DNA from: Euglena gracilis | Lineage: Eukaryota; Euglenida; Euglenophyceae; Euglenales | Direction of reading: 5' to 3' | Length of the DNA: 64,000 nucleotides | Assembly: GCA_039621445.1 (NCBI GenBank) | Contig: CP154956.1 | Location: forward strand, 42,990,437 to 43,054,436 | Shown here: positions 1 through 11,255 of the stretch, piece by piece | Position numbering within the stretch: the first letter of the stretch is position 1 | How the letters are laid out: every line of letters starts with the position of its first letter | Translations under genes and position numbers: made by a program | Notes under the pieces: model-generated | Database searches by the model: none | Told to the model about the DNA's origin: nothing | The model's input: the letters and a program-made list of their open reading frames with translations, nothing else

Positions 1-11
1 CATCGAGGGGG

Positions 12-255
12 GGGCCCCCCACCAAGCGACCATGGGAGAAAGGGGGGGCGGGGCCACGACGGTTCAGCTTCGCCAAGGTGTCGGACGAGGCCTCATCATC
101 GCCAACTCCGGCAACAAAGGCGCAGTAAGAAGGACCCCCCGCGCACGCACAAACACACCAGAACAAAACAGCCGGCAAGGAAAGCAGGACCTCACCATCT
201 TCTTGTGCTTCGCCCTCTTGGTCCCTTCCTCCCCCTTCCTCTGTCGTGGGAGTCC
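12..255 (+). repeat. Left terminal repeat of DIRS copy 1
   Basis: About 215-240 bp that recur as a direct copy at 4468-4722 with scattered differences. The segment 196-265 also matches 4262-4325 in inverted orientation. A mixture of direct and inverted end copies is what DIRS elements show, unlike LTR retrotransposons. Confidence 0.7.
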
Positions 256-1614
256 GAAGGCATGGCCACACAGGGGCAAAGTGCACTACCCGAGGTGTCC
301 CCCCCAGGCGATCGGACTGACCATTCGGGATCCGCACTGCGAGATGGTGAGGTGAGGTCCTGCTTCCCTTTCCGGCTGTTCTGTTCTGGTGTGTTTGTGT
401 GTGCGCGGGGGGTGCTTCCTACTGCTTTTTGTTGCCGGAGTTGGCTGAATCCTATTTCTGCCCTTCGACCACAAGGGGAAATAATTTCAACTCAACGAGC
501 TCAGCAACGTTCACCACATCGACTAATCAATTCAGAGGCGGAAGAGCAATTCAGACGATAAAGAAAATCGGAGGAAGTGATTTCCACGAAAGATGCAACA
601 TACCTGGTGCCCAGCTTCCAAGCGGAGCAAAAAAAAATAACCACAGCGAAGGCAGTAGAAGCTGGAGAAGATGGAGTACCAGCAGGCGCCGAAGCAACCG
701 ACATGGTATCAAGCTGTCAAGATGCATCACAAGGAATTTCAAGGAAGAAACCAGAAGTGGAGAAGAGTGGAGGAGCAGCAGGCGCTGGAGACCATGACGA
801 GATCGCCAGTCCGTGGCCATCGCAACCCCCCCACCCTCCATTTTCCCGGAAAAATTTCAATTCCAACAGTTCAACAACGGCCATGGACCCTGGACAGTGG
901 TGGCCAGAAAGTCGAGGAGACAAAGACACCAGCAGTCCACAGCCCAGATGGAAGGAAATGGGGAGACAGGTCTGGCAGACTACACCCCGCCGCTTTCACA
1001 TCCCCACCCCCCACCCAGGGGTAATATTCCAAGGAAAAATGAACTGCATTAAGGGCATGGAAGCCCTTTTCAACAAGGCTATGGCAGTCATCATCCAAAA
1101 GGGCATGGAGCCCACCTTCAAGGCTATGGAAGCCAGAAGCTGATGCTGCAAAACTGCCACTGGGGAAAGGTATGACAAACTTACCCCACAGCTCTCTCAA
1201 ACATAAACACATCAGGAGCTGCCCACAAATGCAGCAAGCAGCCACCCCTTCAAAGACAGAAGGCCAGTGGAGGCCATTGTATGGAGGCCAATGGAGGCCA
1301 GTGGAAGCATCAAGATCTCAAGGCCAGTGGAGGCCATTTTAATCAAAATCAGGAGGCCAATGGAGGCCAGTGTATGATTCAAGAGCAAGAGGTGACCCCA
1401 GCCAGGGGGAAGGACCCCAGTGATGGGGCCTGTGGAATCCCCAGACACATTAACCCGGGGGTGCCCCCTTACAGAGCCCTGCAGGCCAGCATTCCCCATT
1501 GGGTCATGGCAGGAGCCAGCAGAGAGGTATTAAACCTGATAAGGGAGGGGGTTATGGCAGATATTCCCCTCCCCCCTCAGATGTCCTTAAAAGTTCCCTT
1601 CAAAACCTCCCAAG

Positions 1615-2720
1615 AAATAATGACTTCCCAAAAATTCTGAGAGAATACGAATGTGCAGGGGCAACCAGGCAAATCCCCCCAGAGGAGGCAAAACATTTTG
1701 TCCCTTATTTCATCATTTCCAGAAAAAGAAGGGGAAAAGACCTGGACACAATGTGGGGTTGGGACCACACCCTAACCATTCTCCAGGGGGTCAAGGATCA
1801 AATTCTGGAAGTAAAAGCATTTTTACAGCCAGGTGTTGGCAGGGCATTTCAATTTCAGGCGTCTCAGTAACTGTTCTCAGACAGCAGCACTTGGCAGTGG
1901 GCGGGGGGGGGGGGGCTGGACCAAAACTCAGGCCAAAAGGTGCAAGATTTTTGGAGGGACCTGCATGTCCTTCACATCAACCAAAAACAGTTGATGTCGG
2001 CAGTGGAAACAGTAAAAGCTTTGGCAAATCCCAAACAAACAATTGTCTTTCACGTGGACAGCCAGGTAGCTGTGAGATATTTAACAAAATGGGAGGAAAA
2101 AAGCCCTACTTAAATTCCATCTGAAAACCCCTTCTGTACCAGTCAGGAAAAGCGAATCAATTTGCAGGTGGTTTGGGTTCCCACCCAGGAGCATTTGGCA
2201 GACTCCGTGACCAGGGAGCAAAAAGACCCAGGGGATTATACCCTAAATCTACACAGTTTTCACCAGATTCTGCAGTTTTTAAAAAAAGACATAACCCCAG
2301 GGGTGGACATGTTTTGCACACCCAGCAACAAAAAATTCCCCAAGTTCATTTGTCAATACCCCCCCCAAGGGGCTTTGCTGGTGGATGCCTTGAAGGCAGA
2401 TTTAAGAGGCCTGCCCCTTGTATATGCAAACCCTCCCTGGAGCATTATTCCCCAGTGGGTTCAGAGATTAATGTTAAACCAAGACCTAATTTGTCTTCTG
2501 ATCGTACCCCACTGGGCTTCGACATCATGGTGGCGCAAATTATTGTCAATCAGGCAGCCATGCAGCAAAGTTGTGCTGGTGCCCCCCCCCCCCCAGCGGG
2601 GTCTGTTCACCAACCGCTGGGGGAGGAGATGCTCCCCCAAAGGTGGAATTTGGCCTGCTTGATTGTGTCAGGCAAATATCACAATCCCAGGAAGTTTCGA
2701 TGTCCAGTATCGACACTTAC
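1615..2720 (+). pseudogene. RT / RNase H / methyltransferase-like remnant of DIRS copy 1
   Basis: The start of the RT domain (REYECAGATRQ...HFVPYFIIS, about 1636-1725) resembles the RT start of copies 2 and 3. The sequence then jumps within about 30 nt to the end of RT (EVKAFLQPGVGRAF), so the catalytic YxDD region is gone. Downstream are an RNase H-like stretch (SAVETVKALANPKQTIVFHVD, about 1990-2060) and the DIRS methyltransferase-like region (VYANPPWSIIPQW; TSWWRKLL). Stops and frame changes rule out function. Confidence 0.75.
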
Positions 2721-3187
2721 ATAAAAAATGTGGGAAATGTAAAAATATGTGCCTCAGCCTTCAGGACATTGGTGGGCCAATTGTTGCACAAAGTGGTGCC
2801 CCTGCAGGACTGCGCAGTCCACAAGATGGCCGAGGCCATCCTTGACAGCCGCACGCCTCAACACTGCAAGAAATTCATATGCAGCAGCTTTGTCACTCCC
2901 AGGGTTTGGTTCATTGAGGTTTTCCCCTTTTTTGGCTCCATTGAAAAGGAGATGGAATGTCAATGTCTGCAGGTGTGCCAATTTTTGGGACCCCAGAGAA
3001 CATCATCAGAAATTCAAAAACCCTCTCAGAATTGTCTGTGGAAGGGCAAGAGCAGCAGAAACAGACTCATCATTGGTTGGAGGCTGTTGGCCCTCCACAG
3101 GGGGGGTTGACCTAGCCAGAACCCAGCGCAAAATCAGTGTCGTGGGAGAAAAATGTTTCATTTTGTTGCAAAGGAAAGGATGCCAGT

Positions 3188-3832
3188 AACCCCCCCCCCC
3201 CCATTTAAACCGACTCCCCTTCTAAACCGACCTACCATTCCAAACCGACCCATTGCAGAATTTCAACCAAAAAAAGAAATAAACCGACCCATGGCAAGTT
3301 GGATAACAAACATGCGCAGCATAATGGAAGCCGCCAACGGAAAGAGCGTCCATTCTCATTGAATAATTAGTATTGATGACCCAAAATTAGGATTTTACAC
3401 CCAAAATTTGGCATTTGCTTCAAAATTTTTGGAGTTTGCACCTCAAATTGGGCATTTTCTTCCGAAAATTTGGTGTTGGAACCCAAAAATTACAAAAGTA
3501 GGCATTTGCTACCTAGAATTTGAAGTTTGCACCCAAAATTAGGCAGTTTGCCACCAAAAATTGGATATGACACCCAAAATTCAGCATTTGCCACCGAAAA
3601 TAAGAATTTGCATCCCAAGTTAGGCATTTGTCACTCAAAGTTAGGCATTGGCCAACCAAATTGGGCATTTGCCAATTGAAATTGCCTTGCTAACATCAAC
3701 CCGCTTCCGTCGCGCCGTTGGCCAGCCGTGTGCTCCCCCTGAAACCGACCCCCCGTCTAAACCGACCCCCTCCAGGATTTCCGCCAACCCAAAAGTCCTA
3801 AACCGACGGGTCGGTTTAAATGGGGGGGGGTT
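3188..3832. mobile_element. Short TIR element inserted in DIRS copy 1
   Basis: A 645-bp insertion that cuts the YR remnant. Its ends are inverted repeats: AACCC-rich start with CATTTAAACCGAC on the left, and GTCGGTTTAAATG with GGGTT on the right. ACCGACC/CCGACCC blocks recur just inside both ends. It has no coding capacity and so is MITE-like. I saw no convincing target-site duplication. Confidence 0.7.
3366..3700. repeat. Degenerate about 20-bp tandem repeat inside the TIR element
   Basis: About 16 degenerate units of roughly 20-22 bp built on CCCAAAATTAGGCATTTGC fill the centre of the element at 3188-3832. There is no open frame of interest. Confidence 0.7.
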
Positions 3833-4467
3833 CACCCAATGTGGGAGGAGATTTTGAATTTGCCACACAGCCCCCTCATAAGCCCCTGGCATTTATTGAA
3901 AGAGTATGTGCAAAGGACAGCCCACATGGTTGGGCACAAAAATAATTTGTTATAGTCTTTGGACGGTAAAAGACGTTTGACCTCAGACAAAGTGAATTCC
4001 CTCACCAAAGAAGTGTTGCAAGAGGGGGGGTGGGCACCACCCCTGGAAACCCCACAGCACCAGAGGGGCTGGGGTTTTATGGTGGAAGAATGCTGGTTTG
4101 CAAGTGGAGGAAGTCCAGCAACTGGGTCAGTAGAAAAATTTTGGAGCCTTTCAGGCCCATTATTTGAGGCTGGGAGTCGTATCAAAAATTCAAAAAATTA
4201 TGGCCCAACGGGGGGTGCACAGTACCTCACCATCTCGCATTGAGGAGCCCGAATGGTATCGGACTCCCACGACACAGGAAGGGGGAGGAAGGGACCAAGA
4301 GGGCGAAGCACAAGAAGATGGTGAGCCCAATCCCCCCACCCAGAAAAGCAGCAGAAAAAGAAAGACATCCAGCCAGAAAGGGGACCCCCAGCCAAGCAGC
4401 CCCAACCACCCACCCAGAACCACACCAGAAAGAGACACCACACCAGAAAGAGACAGCCATCCCCACC

Positions 4468-4722
4468 TCCGGGGGGGGGGGGCACCAAGCGACCATGTGA
4501 GAGGGGGGGGCGGGGCGTGGCCACGACGGTTCAGCTGCGCCAAGATGTCGGAGGAGGCCTCATCATCGCCAACTCCGGCAACAAAAAAGCAGTAAGAAGC
4601 ACCCCCCGCGCGCACACAAACACACCGGAACAGAACAGCCGGCAAGGACAGCAGGACCTCATCTTCTTGTGCTTCGCCCTCTTGGTCCCTTCCTCCCCCT
4701 TCCTGTTTCGTGGGAGTCCGAC
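4468..4722 (+). repeat. Right terminal repeat of DIRS copy 1
   Basis: Direct copy of 12-255. It is followed at 4725-4790 by a further inverted fragment of the same end sequence. From 4790 to about 5100 I see only AT/GC mixed sequence without a recognisable gene. Confidence 0.65.
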
Positions 4723-5241
4723 AAACGGCACAGGAAGGGGGCACAAGAAGATGGTGAGGTCCTGCTTTCCTTGCCGGCTGTTCTGCTCAGGTGTGGTTGG
4801 TGTTCAAGCCCAAGCTTTCAAGCTCGGCTATCGGGAGGGAGGGAGTGCGTGACACCTCGGACTCCGAACTTTCCCCTTTGTGAAACACAAGGGCATTTTC
4901 TGAGGCGCCATGATAATGGGCTTTAAAAAGTCGTTAAATAGCTTCAAATACCCCCACCCCTACCAAAAATAGGAAAAATTCTTCTTTACAAGGGAGGAAG
5001 GGACACCGAGGGCCGAGCAAAAAGGCCTTGCGTGCGCAATCCCCCATAAAAGAAAATTTGTCTCCAAACGCCCTGGTCAGAAAATGGGGGCCAGGAGGGG
5101 TCCAGTGCAGGAAGTCACGTCGTCACGTCAGCGCAGCATCTGACCAAGAGGCAAGAAGCGGGACCTCCTAACCCAACACCGCCGTGAACACGGCATGGTC
5201 TGGCAAGGTCTCTGCGAACCGTCTTTGTACACGGTCTTTGT

Positions 5242-6566
5242 TCACGGCCGTCGGTGTCCCTTCCTCCCTGGTTTTCCTCGAGGGAGCCAAAGCACCATCG
5301 AGTACTCCCGGGAAGTCTGACCAGGGAGGAAATGACCATGAGGGCGGAGCACAAGAGGGGGGTGAGATCCTGCTTTGTGTGCCGGCTGTTTTGTTGTTTG
5401 TGTTCTTTTGACGGGGTGCTTCTTACTGCGACTTTGCTGCCGGAGTTGGCGATGATGTGCTCTCCGACACCGACTTGGCGAAGGTGAACCGCAGGGGCTC
5501 CCCGGCCTGTGTGTGTGGGCGTTTCTGCCCCCCCCCCCTGAGGATGATGCTTTTCTTTTCCGGGTGGGTTGGGTGGGCTCACCCCCCTCTTGTGCTCCGC
5601 CCTCATGGTCATTTCCTCCCTGGTCAGACTTCCCGGGAGTACTCGACCATTCGGGCTTCGCACACTCTGGGGGTGAGACTTTGTGCACGACCCCTTTTTC
5701 AAATTTTTTCGTTGCCGAATCCACCGCCCCCAATCGTAAGTAATGGGCTGAAAAGGCTGTGGCATTTTTCCACTGCCCAAGTTCACACACCTCCTCACTG
5801 GACAATCCCAACTTTTTATACATCAAAACTCCTGCCCCCCTTGTGCTGTGGGCTTTCCAGTGGGAAATGGGAATGCCAAAAGTGTGCAATAACTCCTTTG
5901 TCAAAGAGTTGATTTTGTTGGAGGTCAAGGGTTTTTTGCCATCCAAACTCCACAAAAGAGGGGCACCCTGGGGGATGAAAGATGTTCTTCCAACATATTC
6001 TCTCATCAAATGATATGGACTCAAAGATGGAAGGGAATCAATCTTCAAAACTTGCTCCCACTTTGGTGAAGGCCAACCCTTTCTCCTGACCAAAATGAAA
6101 AATTTTTCCCCCACCACTGAAATGGTCCTCTGAGTTCTGGCCAGGTCCACCCCCCTGTGAAGAGCCAAAAGTCTGAAAGACAAAATGATTCTCCATCTCA
6201 ACTCCATGATTGACATGTCAGAAATTTTTGTGTTGCTCTGCAATTTTTGCAAAATGGGTAGGGGGTCCCAAAAAACAGCATACCTCTGCACTGAACGATT
6301 CCATTCCTTTTTAACTTTTGTCAGTAAAGGATGAAATCTGATGGACTCCAACCCAGGTAAATACTGCAGTGAGGCATACGCACATCGAGCATCAGCTTGT
6401 GACAGTTTGTGTAGGTCCAAAAGGGCAGTGGCCAGCTCCATCCTGGAGACTTGCAAGGGCTCCAATCCTTTCTGTTGTAGAATTACAAACAGCTTTCTGA
6501 ATGCGCTGTCATAACGCTTCAGGGGTCCCAAACTCCTCAGGACATTTTCAATGTCTTGATGTGACA
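5242..6566 (-). CDS. DIRS tyrosine recombinase (copy 2)
   Basis: About 440 codons from MSHQDIENVL (6566) to the stop. It is a tyrosine recombinase that integrates the circular DIRS intermediate. The core-binding part (LKRYDSAFRKLFVIL) is followed by the catalytic part with an Arg-containing segment (HRGVDLARTQR), the box HSTRGAG and the nucleophile region WKNATAFSAHYLRLGA, where the Tyr of SAHY is the likely nucleophile. The frame stays open upstream as far as 7605, but there it reads across RNase H in the wrong frame, so I place the start at the Met overlapping the end of the preceding ORF. The C-terminal tail (Arg/Lys-rich, then GGGGR) runs into the terminal repeat. The frame looks intact. 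Confidence 0.85.
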
Positions 6567-7690
6567 TTTTTTGCTGTTCCAAAAGGAACCTGATACCACT
6601 GTGCAAGCCAGGGGCCACTTTGGCTTTGGCATTGATTGCCCCCAACAATTGCTGAACATGCCTTCCCTGGGGGGTAAAACCAACATGCTTGTTCCTGGTT
6701 TGGACATTTTGATTAATAGGGGCCACCATGGACTCGAAACCCACATGGGTGTCACCAAAAGACATTTCACCTGTGTGTTCAGTCTCAGTCTGATGAGCCA
6801 GGGAAAAATTACTTTCCATGGGGGGTTGGCATAAACATCTTGGACTGGAGTCAGGTCGCATTTCAATGCATCCACCAGAAAAGCCTGGTGGTGGGGCCAT
6901 CTGGCCACAAATTTTTGGAATTTTGCATTTCCTGGAGATACAAACATGTCTGTGTCTGGAGCAATGTCTTTTCTGAAAAACTTCAAAATTTTGGTGAACA
7001 GGTTTGGGCACAGGGTATAATCCCCCCTGTCTTGATCCCATCTTGTGAGGGGATCTGCCAACATTGCTGCTGAAGGAACCCACTGGACTTGCAGTTGAAC
7101 TTGGTTTTCCCAACACCAATGAAACAGGGGTTCCAAAATCTGATTGAGGTGCTGTTTTCTTCCCCCCCATTTGGTGAGATAACTTAATGCTACTTGATTG
7201 TCCACATTTAACAGCACTGTTTCTCCAGGCTGGGCAAATGCTTTTACTGTCTGAACTGCTGCCATCAGCTCTTTCACATTTATATGTAAACAATTTTTCT
7301 CCCTCCAAAATTCTTGGATGATTTGATTTTGGGATGAGTCCACTCCCCCCCATGCCCATGTGGAGGAGTCTGAATGGAGCACCCTTTTTGCCTGTTGTAG
7401 GAAAGGCCTGCCCAGGCCTGGCTGCAAGTATGCCTTCAGCACTTTGATTTCCCCTTTCAGCCTTTCTGGAATGTCGATGCAATCCCAGCCCTTTTCTTGG
7501 TGCATCTGGCTGAACTTTAAAAGCTCCTGGGTTACCAGTCTTAAAAATGGCAGAGCAGGGAGGTAACTTCTGACTTGTCCCAGAATGCTGGCTATCTTTC
7601 TGCAACTCAGTTTTTGGGCCATCACCACCTTGCCCAGTTCCTTTCTGATAGTCTTTAATTTGTGTGGGGGCACCTCCAGCTGACCTCCCC
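6537..7690 (-). CDS. DIRS RNase H and methyltransferase-like domain (copy 2)
   Basis: This is the downstream part of a frame open from 9209 to 6537. RNase H is recognisable by VLHSDSSTWAWGG, KNCLHINVKELMAA (metal-binding Glu), VLLNVDNQVALSYL and the following VPSAAMLADPLTRW. Then comes the DAM-like N6-methyltransferase-type domain typical of DIRS elements, with DVYANPPWKVI as the NPPW motif and SSPWWPLLIKM after it. It ends overlapping the YR start by about 30 nt. Intact in this part. Confidence 0.85.
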
Positions 7691-8770
7691 TAATGTGTCC
7701 AGCATTTGCAGCAAATGTTTTTTCACCAAATTTTCTGTTGAACCAAACAGAATGATGTCGTCCAAATAGACGAACACCTGCATTCCCTTTGACCTCCACA
7801 GTTTTAGCAGAACTTTCATTAGTGACATGAACAATTTTGGGAGGGTGCTTAGGCCAAAACAGGCCCCCTGAAACTCCCACAGGTCTGATCCCACTTGAAT
7901 TCTGACAAACCTTTTGAAATCGTTTTCCAGCCCCAGATGAAAGTATGCATCTTTCAAGTCTAGTTTGACTGCCCAATCCCCTTTTTTCAGTGTGGGGAAA
8001 ATTGTGGACATATTTTCCAAAGTGAACTTTTCTGGACAGCAAAATTGATTTAGGTCTCGACAATCTGTGATGAGTCGATGCTTGACCCCCTCCCCTTCTG
8101 GTTTGGACAACACAAACCATGGCACTAGGTGGGCAGTGTCTTGGGCATTTTGCAACTTTTTGGTTGCCCCACTTTCTTGGTACTCCCTTAGGATTTTTGA
8201 GGCCAGGCTGATTTCCTGTTCTGACTTTTGCTGCTGTCTTGTTGACAGACACCTGGGTAGGGGCTGGTCTGGCTGCACACCTGTTTGAATTAGTGCTACT
8301 ACCCACTGATTTGCATTCTCCTGCCACCATGGCAGACATTTCCTTAGTCTCTGAAACAAGGGCACCCCCAGCCATTCCCTTTCTTTGAAATCCAGGCCCT
8401 GAATGATTCCTTTCTCCCATTCCTCTGGTAGGGAGTTTGTTGTGGGCCAGGTCACTGTCTCCCTGAGCCCTTGCCAGACTGGGGATGGCCTCAGAGCAGG
8501 GGTCAGCAGGGGGATTACCTCCTCCATGGAGCTCAGCTGGGGGGTCTCTCCCCCACTCCCTTGATGGTCTGGCCTTGATGGCTTCACCCCTTCCTGGAGT
8601 CTTTGATGCTGCATGCTTTGCCCTTGCCTTTCCTGGGGACATGAGTGGGGAGGTGGAAGATTCAGTAGGGGATCCATACCCCTTCTGCCATCCTGGGCTC
8701 TTCCACAGGCTGCCATAGCCTCTTCCTCTCCCAGACTTGAATTGGCTGCCATAGCCTTTGCCTTTGCCAA
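7655..8770 (-). pseudogene. DIRS reverse transcriptase core with deletion and frameshifts (copy 2)
   Basis: Carries RT motifs in order: HLVPWFVLSKPEG, RLITDCRDLNQ, WAVKLDLKDAYFHL (first catalytic Asp), FQGACFGLSTLPKLFM and FVYLDDIILFG (YLDD). This frame differs from the frame carrying the linker upstream and RNase H downstream. Compared with copy 3, about 30 residues between the YLDD region and the VPPHKLK segment are missing, and the reading frame changes at that scar (about 7690). A second frame change lies upstream near 8600. The Gly-Tyr-rich linker (KGYGS-type repeats, about 8770-8640) precedes RT. The protein is therefore probably not made in one piece. Confidence 0.75.
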
Positions 8771-9135
8771 ACTTGAACTTAAATCCTTTGTTTCCTGTGG
8801 GAATGGGAAAATGAGACATAGAATGTCTGGAGAAAGCTGTTGCCAAGCCTGCTTGATTCAGAGCCCATTGGGCTTTGTCAACAGCCAAATCTTCTTTGGA
8901 GAACAGCCCGTTGTTTGTACTTGGGATGGCCCCTGGAATGCTGCCCTTCTTCCTCTCCCTCAGCAGCGTCTGCTCCAGCTCTGCCACAGCAAAAAACAAT
9001 TGTTGAGCCAATATTTGATAGTCTGTCCCCACACTGCCATACAGGCAGGCCACCATTCTTTCCAGGTGTAACATCTTTTGTTGCCATGCCTTCAATTGCC
9101 TGTCCCAGGCCCCTTTGCCGTCCTGGTTGTGGTTA

Positions 9136-9744
9136 TTATCCTCTGCTCGCATTTTTAATCCCTGGTACCTGGGCAGCTCTCCCAGGACCATCTTCCAGGG
9201 GAGTCTCACTCCCTTTTCGACGTGCCGAAGGCACGCCTGCCAGCTCTGGCGCCAGTGGCGCCAGTTCCTCCTGCCAGGGGAGCCGTTCTTCCACGTCGTC
9301 GTTTTCGTTGTCCTCCTCGTCTTCTCCGTCCTCCTCCATCGCGGACCGCTCCGCTTTCTGCGTCATCCCCTTGTCTTTCTTCGAAATCTTCTCCAGCCAG
9401 CGATCAGCCAGCTTTAACGCCACGTCCGCCGCTGTCTGCCCCAAGTCTATCAGGGGTACCTCCACGCTTCCTGCTAACGCCACCGAGTACAAGAAAGAAT
9501 TCCTGTAGTCTCCGACTTGGCTGGAGATCATCGCCACCTGGGTCAACTCGTGGACCTTCTTTGCGCACTTCGTCGTGTGCCATCCGCCTCCCCGCCAGTT
9601 TTGCCCAGCCGCGATGACGGCGACGAGGGATTCCGGGGACGATTCTGCCAATAGTTTCGCCACCTTGCCCTCGTTGAAGAATAGCTCGCTCCACGAATTG
9701 TTGAAAACTGTTTCATCCTCTGATGTCAAGCTATCTGCGTACGT
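9136..9744 (-). CDS. gag-like protein of DIRS copy 2
   Basis: An open frame of about 200 codons at the 5' end of copy 2 containing LTSEDETVFNNSWSELFF, a central predicted helical part, an acidic run (EEDGEDEEDNENDD) and the end GPGRAAQVPG. The frame continues upstream into the terminal repeat, so the true start is uncertain. Position and acidic/helical character fit the first ORF (gag-like) of DIRS elements. I do not recognise a named domain. Confidence 0.6.
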   Translation of the reverse strand, partial: TYADSLTSEDETVFNNSWSELFFNEGKVAKLLAESSPESLVAVIAAGQNWRGGGWHTTKCAKKVHELTQVAMISSQVGDYRNSFLYSVALAGSVEVPLIDLGQTAADVALKLADRWLEKISKKDKGMTQKAERSAMEEDGEDEEDNENDDVEERLPWQEELAPLAPELAGVPSARRKGSETPLEDGPGRAAQVPGIKNASRG

Positions 9745-9937
9745 TGGAGTACTCCCGGGAAGTCTGACCAGGGAGGAAATGACCATGAGGGCAGAGCACA
9801 AGAGGGGGGTGAGATCTCGTACTCCCTCGAGGCAGACCGAGAAGGGAGGAAGGGACACCGAGGGCGAAGCACAAAGACATTGTGAGGCCATGCCTTGCTC
9901 GCCGGCGGTTTGTTGTGTGATTGTTCGGTGCGCTGGG

Positions 9938-10330
9938 TTAGGAGGTCCCGCTTAGTGCCGCCTCGCCGGAGTTGGCTGCATTGTCTCCGACGTGGCGACC
10001 ATGGCGCTGTTTTTTTTCCTGGGGGGTTCCCCCCCCCACCTCCCCCCCCTGGCCCCCATCTTCTGACCGAGGGCGTTTGAAGACAAATTTTCTTAAATGG
10101 GTGGGGGGGTCGGGCTCACAATGTCTTTGTGCTTCGCCATCGGTGTCCCTTCCTCCCTTCTCGGTCTGCCTCGAGGGAGTACGAGACACCTCGGGCTCCG
10201 CACTTTGCCATTGTGAGGCCAGATTGTGCACTGAAAAAAGGGGGGCCAGGGCATTCTCCAAAGAACCTTGGGCACCAAGTCTTTGATAATGGGCTGTGAA
10301 AGCCTCCACCCCCTTCCATTGACCAATTAA
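9938..10330 (-). pseudogene. C-terminal end of DIRS YR, left behind by an inversion (copy 3)
   Basis: The minus-strand frame starts at IGQWKGVEAFTAHYQRLGA, which is the YR nucleophile segment (compare LGQWKNATAFSAHYLRLGA in copy 2), and continues into a basic tail (FVFKRPRSEDGG) to the stop. The rest of the YR lies on the opposite strand at about 11170-11993. Confidence 0.8.
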
Positions 10331-11255
10331 GGGAGATAAAAATTCTGATGGACACCTGGGGGGGCAGACCCTTCCCCCAATGTGCAAACAGAGAGTTTCA
10401 CTCAGACAGCAGTACCCATGCCTGGGGGGGCTAGACATTCGAACAGGCAAAATTGTGCAGGAATTTTGGAGGGAAAACTCCATTTTGCACATAAACGTCA
10501 AAGAATTAAGTGCAGCAATAAGCACCGTTCAAAGCCTCAGCAAACCAGGAGAAACTGTGTCCCTGTCAGTGGACAATCAAGTAATTTACTATTACTTAAC
10601 AAAAGGGGGAGGCAGAAAAGACCCCTTCAATTCCATGCTAAGACCCTTTTTCAAATGGTGCATGGAGCACAACATAAACCTGCAAGTAAAGTGGGTCCCT
10701 TCAAAGGAATGCCTGGCAGATCCCATAAGCAGGTGGGAAATGGACAGGGGGGATTATTCCCTGGACCCCCAACTTTTTCAATGGCTGAGGCAGCAGTTCA
10801 AAAATCACATCAGCCTAAAAACAGACCTTTTTGCCTCACCAGGCAACAAAAAACTGCCTCATTTTGTGGCCATGTGGCCCCACTGGGAAGCCACAGCAGT
10901 GGATGCATTGCAATGTCCACTGGACAACATGGGGGATCTTTATGCAAACCCCCCCTGGTCTGTAATCCAAAAATTTCTCCCCAGATTAAGACTGTTTCCA
11001 AAAGCCAAAGTTTTGATGGTCACCCCCTACTGGGATTCAGCCACATGGTGGCCCCAATTAATAAAAATGAAAGTACCAGGGACCCCCTGCCTGAAAATCA
11101 CCCCTTACAAGGGTATGTTTACCAATTGCAGGGGGGAAAAAATGCCACCCCCCAGGTGGCCCCTCCTTTGCATGATTTGCTCAGGCAAATTTTGGAGGGG
11201 AAACAAATACAAAATTCAACCATTACAAATTTCCTGGGAAGAAACCCCAGTTTGA
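10331..11255 (+). CDS. DIRS RNase H and methyltransferase-like domain (copy 3, inverted segment)
   Basis: Open from the inversion junction: IKILMDTWGGRPF, then RNase H (FHSDSSTHAWGG, LHINVKELSAAI, VSLSVDNQVIYYYL, VPSKECLADPISRW) and the methyltransferase-like part (DLYANPPWSVI; SATWWPQLIKM). The sequence is conserved with copy 2. It is on the strand opposite to its RT and so cannot be translated with it. Confidence 0.8.

Larger units (their letters stand above)
2721..4225 (+). pseudogene. Tyrosine recombinase remnant of DIRS copy 1, split by an insertion
   Basis: Pieces match the YR of copies 2 and 3: a core-binding segment (LPGFGSLRFSPFLAPLKRRW, about 2890-2965), GGVDLARTQRKISVVGEKC (about 3102-3160) and, after an insertion at 3188-3832, a weakly preserved C-terminal part (PQHQRGWGF at about 4051-4077, where copies 2 and 3 have the HSTRG catalytic motif). 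Frames differ between pieces and stops are present. Confidence 0.65.
1..4860 (+). mobile_element. DIRS-like retroelement, copy 1 (decayed)
   Basis: Remnant of a tyrosine-recombinase retrotransposon in the order gag-like region, RT fragment, RNase H, methyltransferase-like domain, tyrosine recombinase (YR). The order is the same as in the better preserved copy 2. Its ends carry a direct repeat (12-255 and 4468-4722), and parts of that repeat also occur inverted at 4262-4325, as expected for DIRS termini with an internal complementary region. The frame is broken many times, most of the RT core is deleted near 1740-1770, and the YR is interrupted by a TIR element at 3188-3832. The left end may extend beyond the window. 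Confidence 0.75.
5240..9815 (-). mobile_element. DIRS-like retroelement, copy 2 (near full length)
   Basis: A minus-strand element with the order gag-like (9744-9136), Gly/Tyr-rich linker and RT (about 9209-7655), RNase H plus methyltransferase-like domain (to 6537) and YR (6566-5242) overlapping the preceding frame, the normal DIRS layout. End sequences containing GAGTACTCCCGGGAAGTC occur at about 5300-5370 and 9748-9815 in one orientation and at about 5590-5660 in the other. Its 5' end abuts copy 3 at about 9815. Confidence 0.85.
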
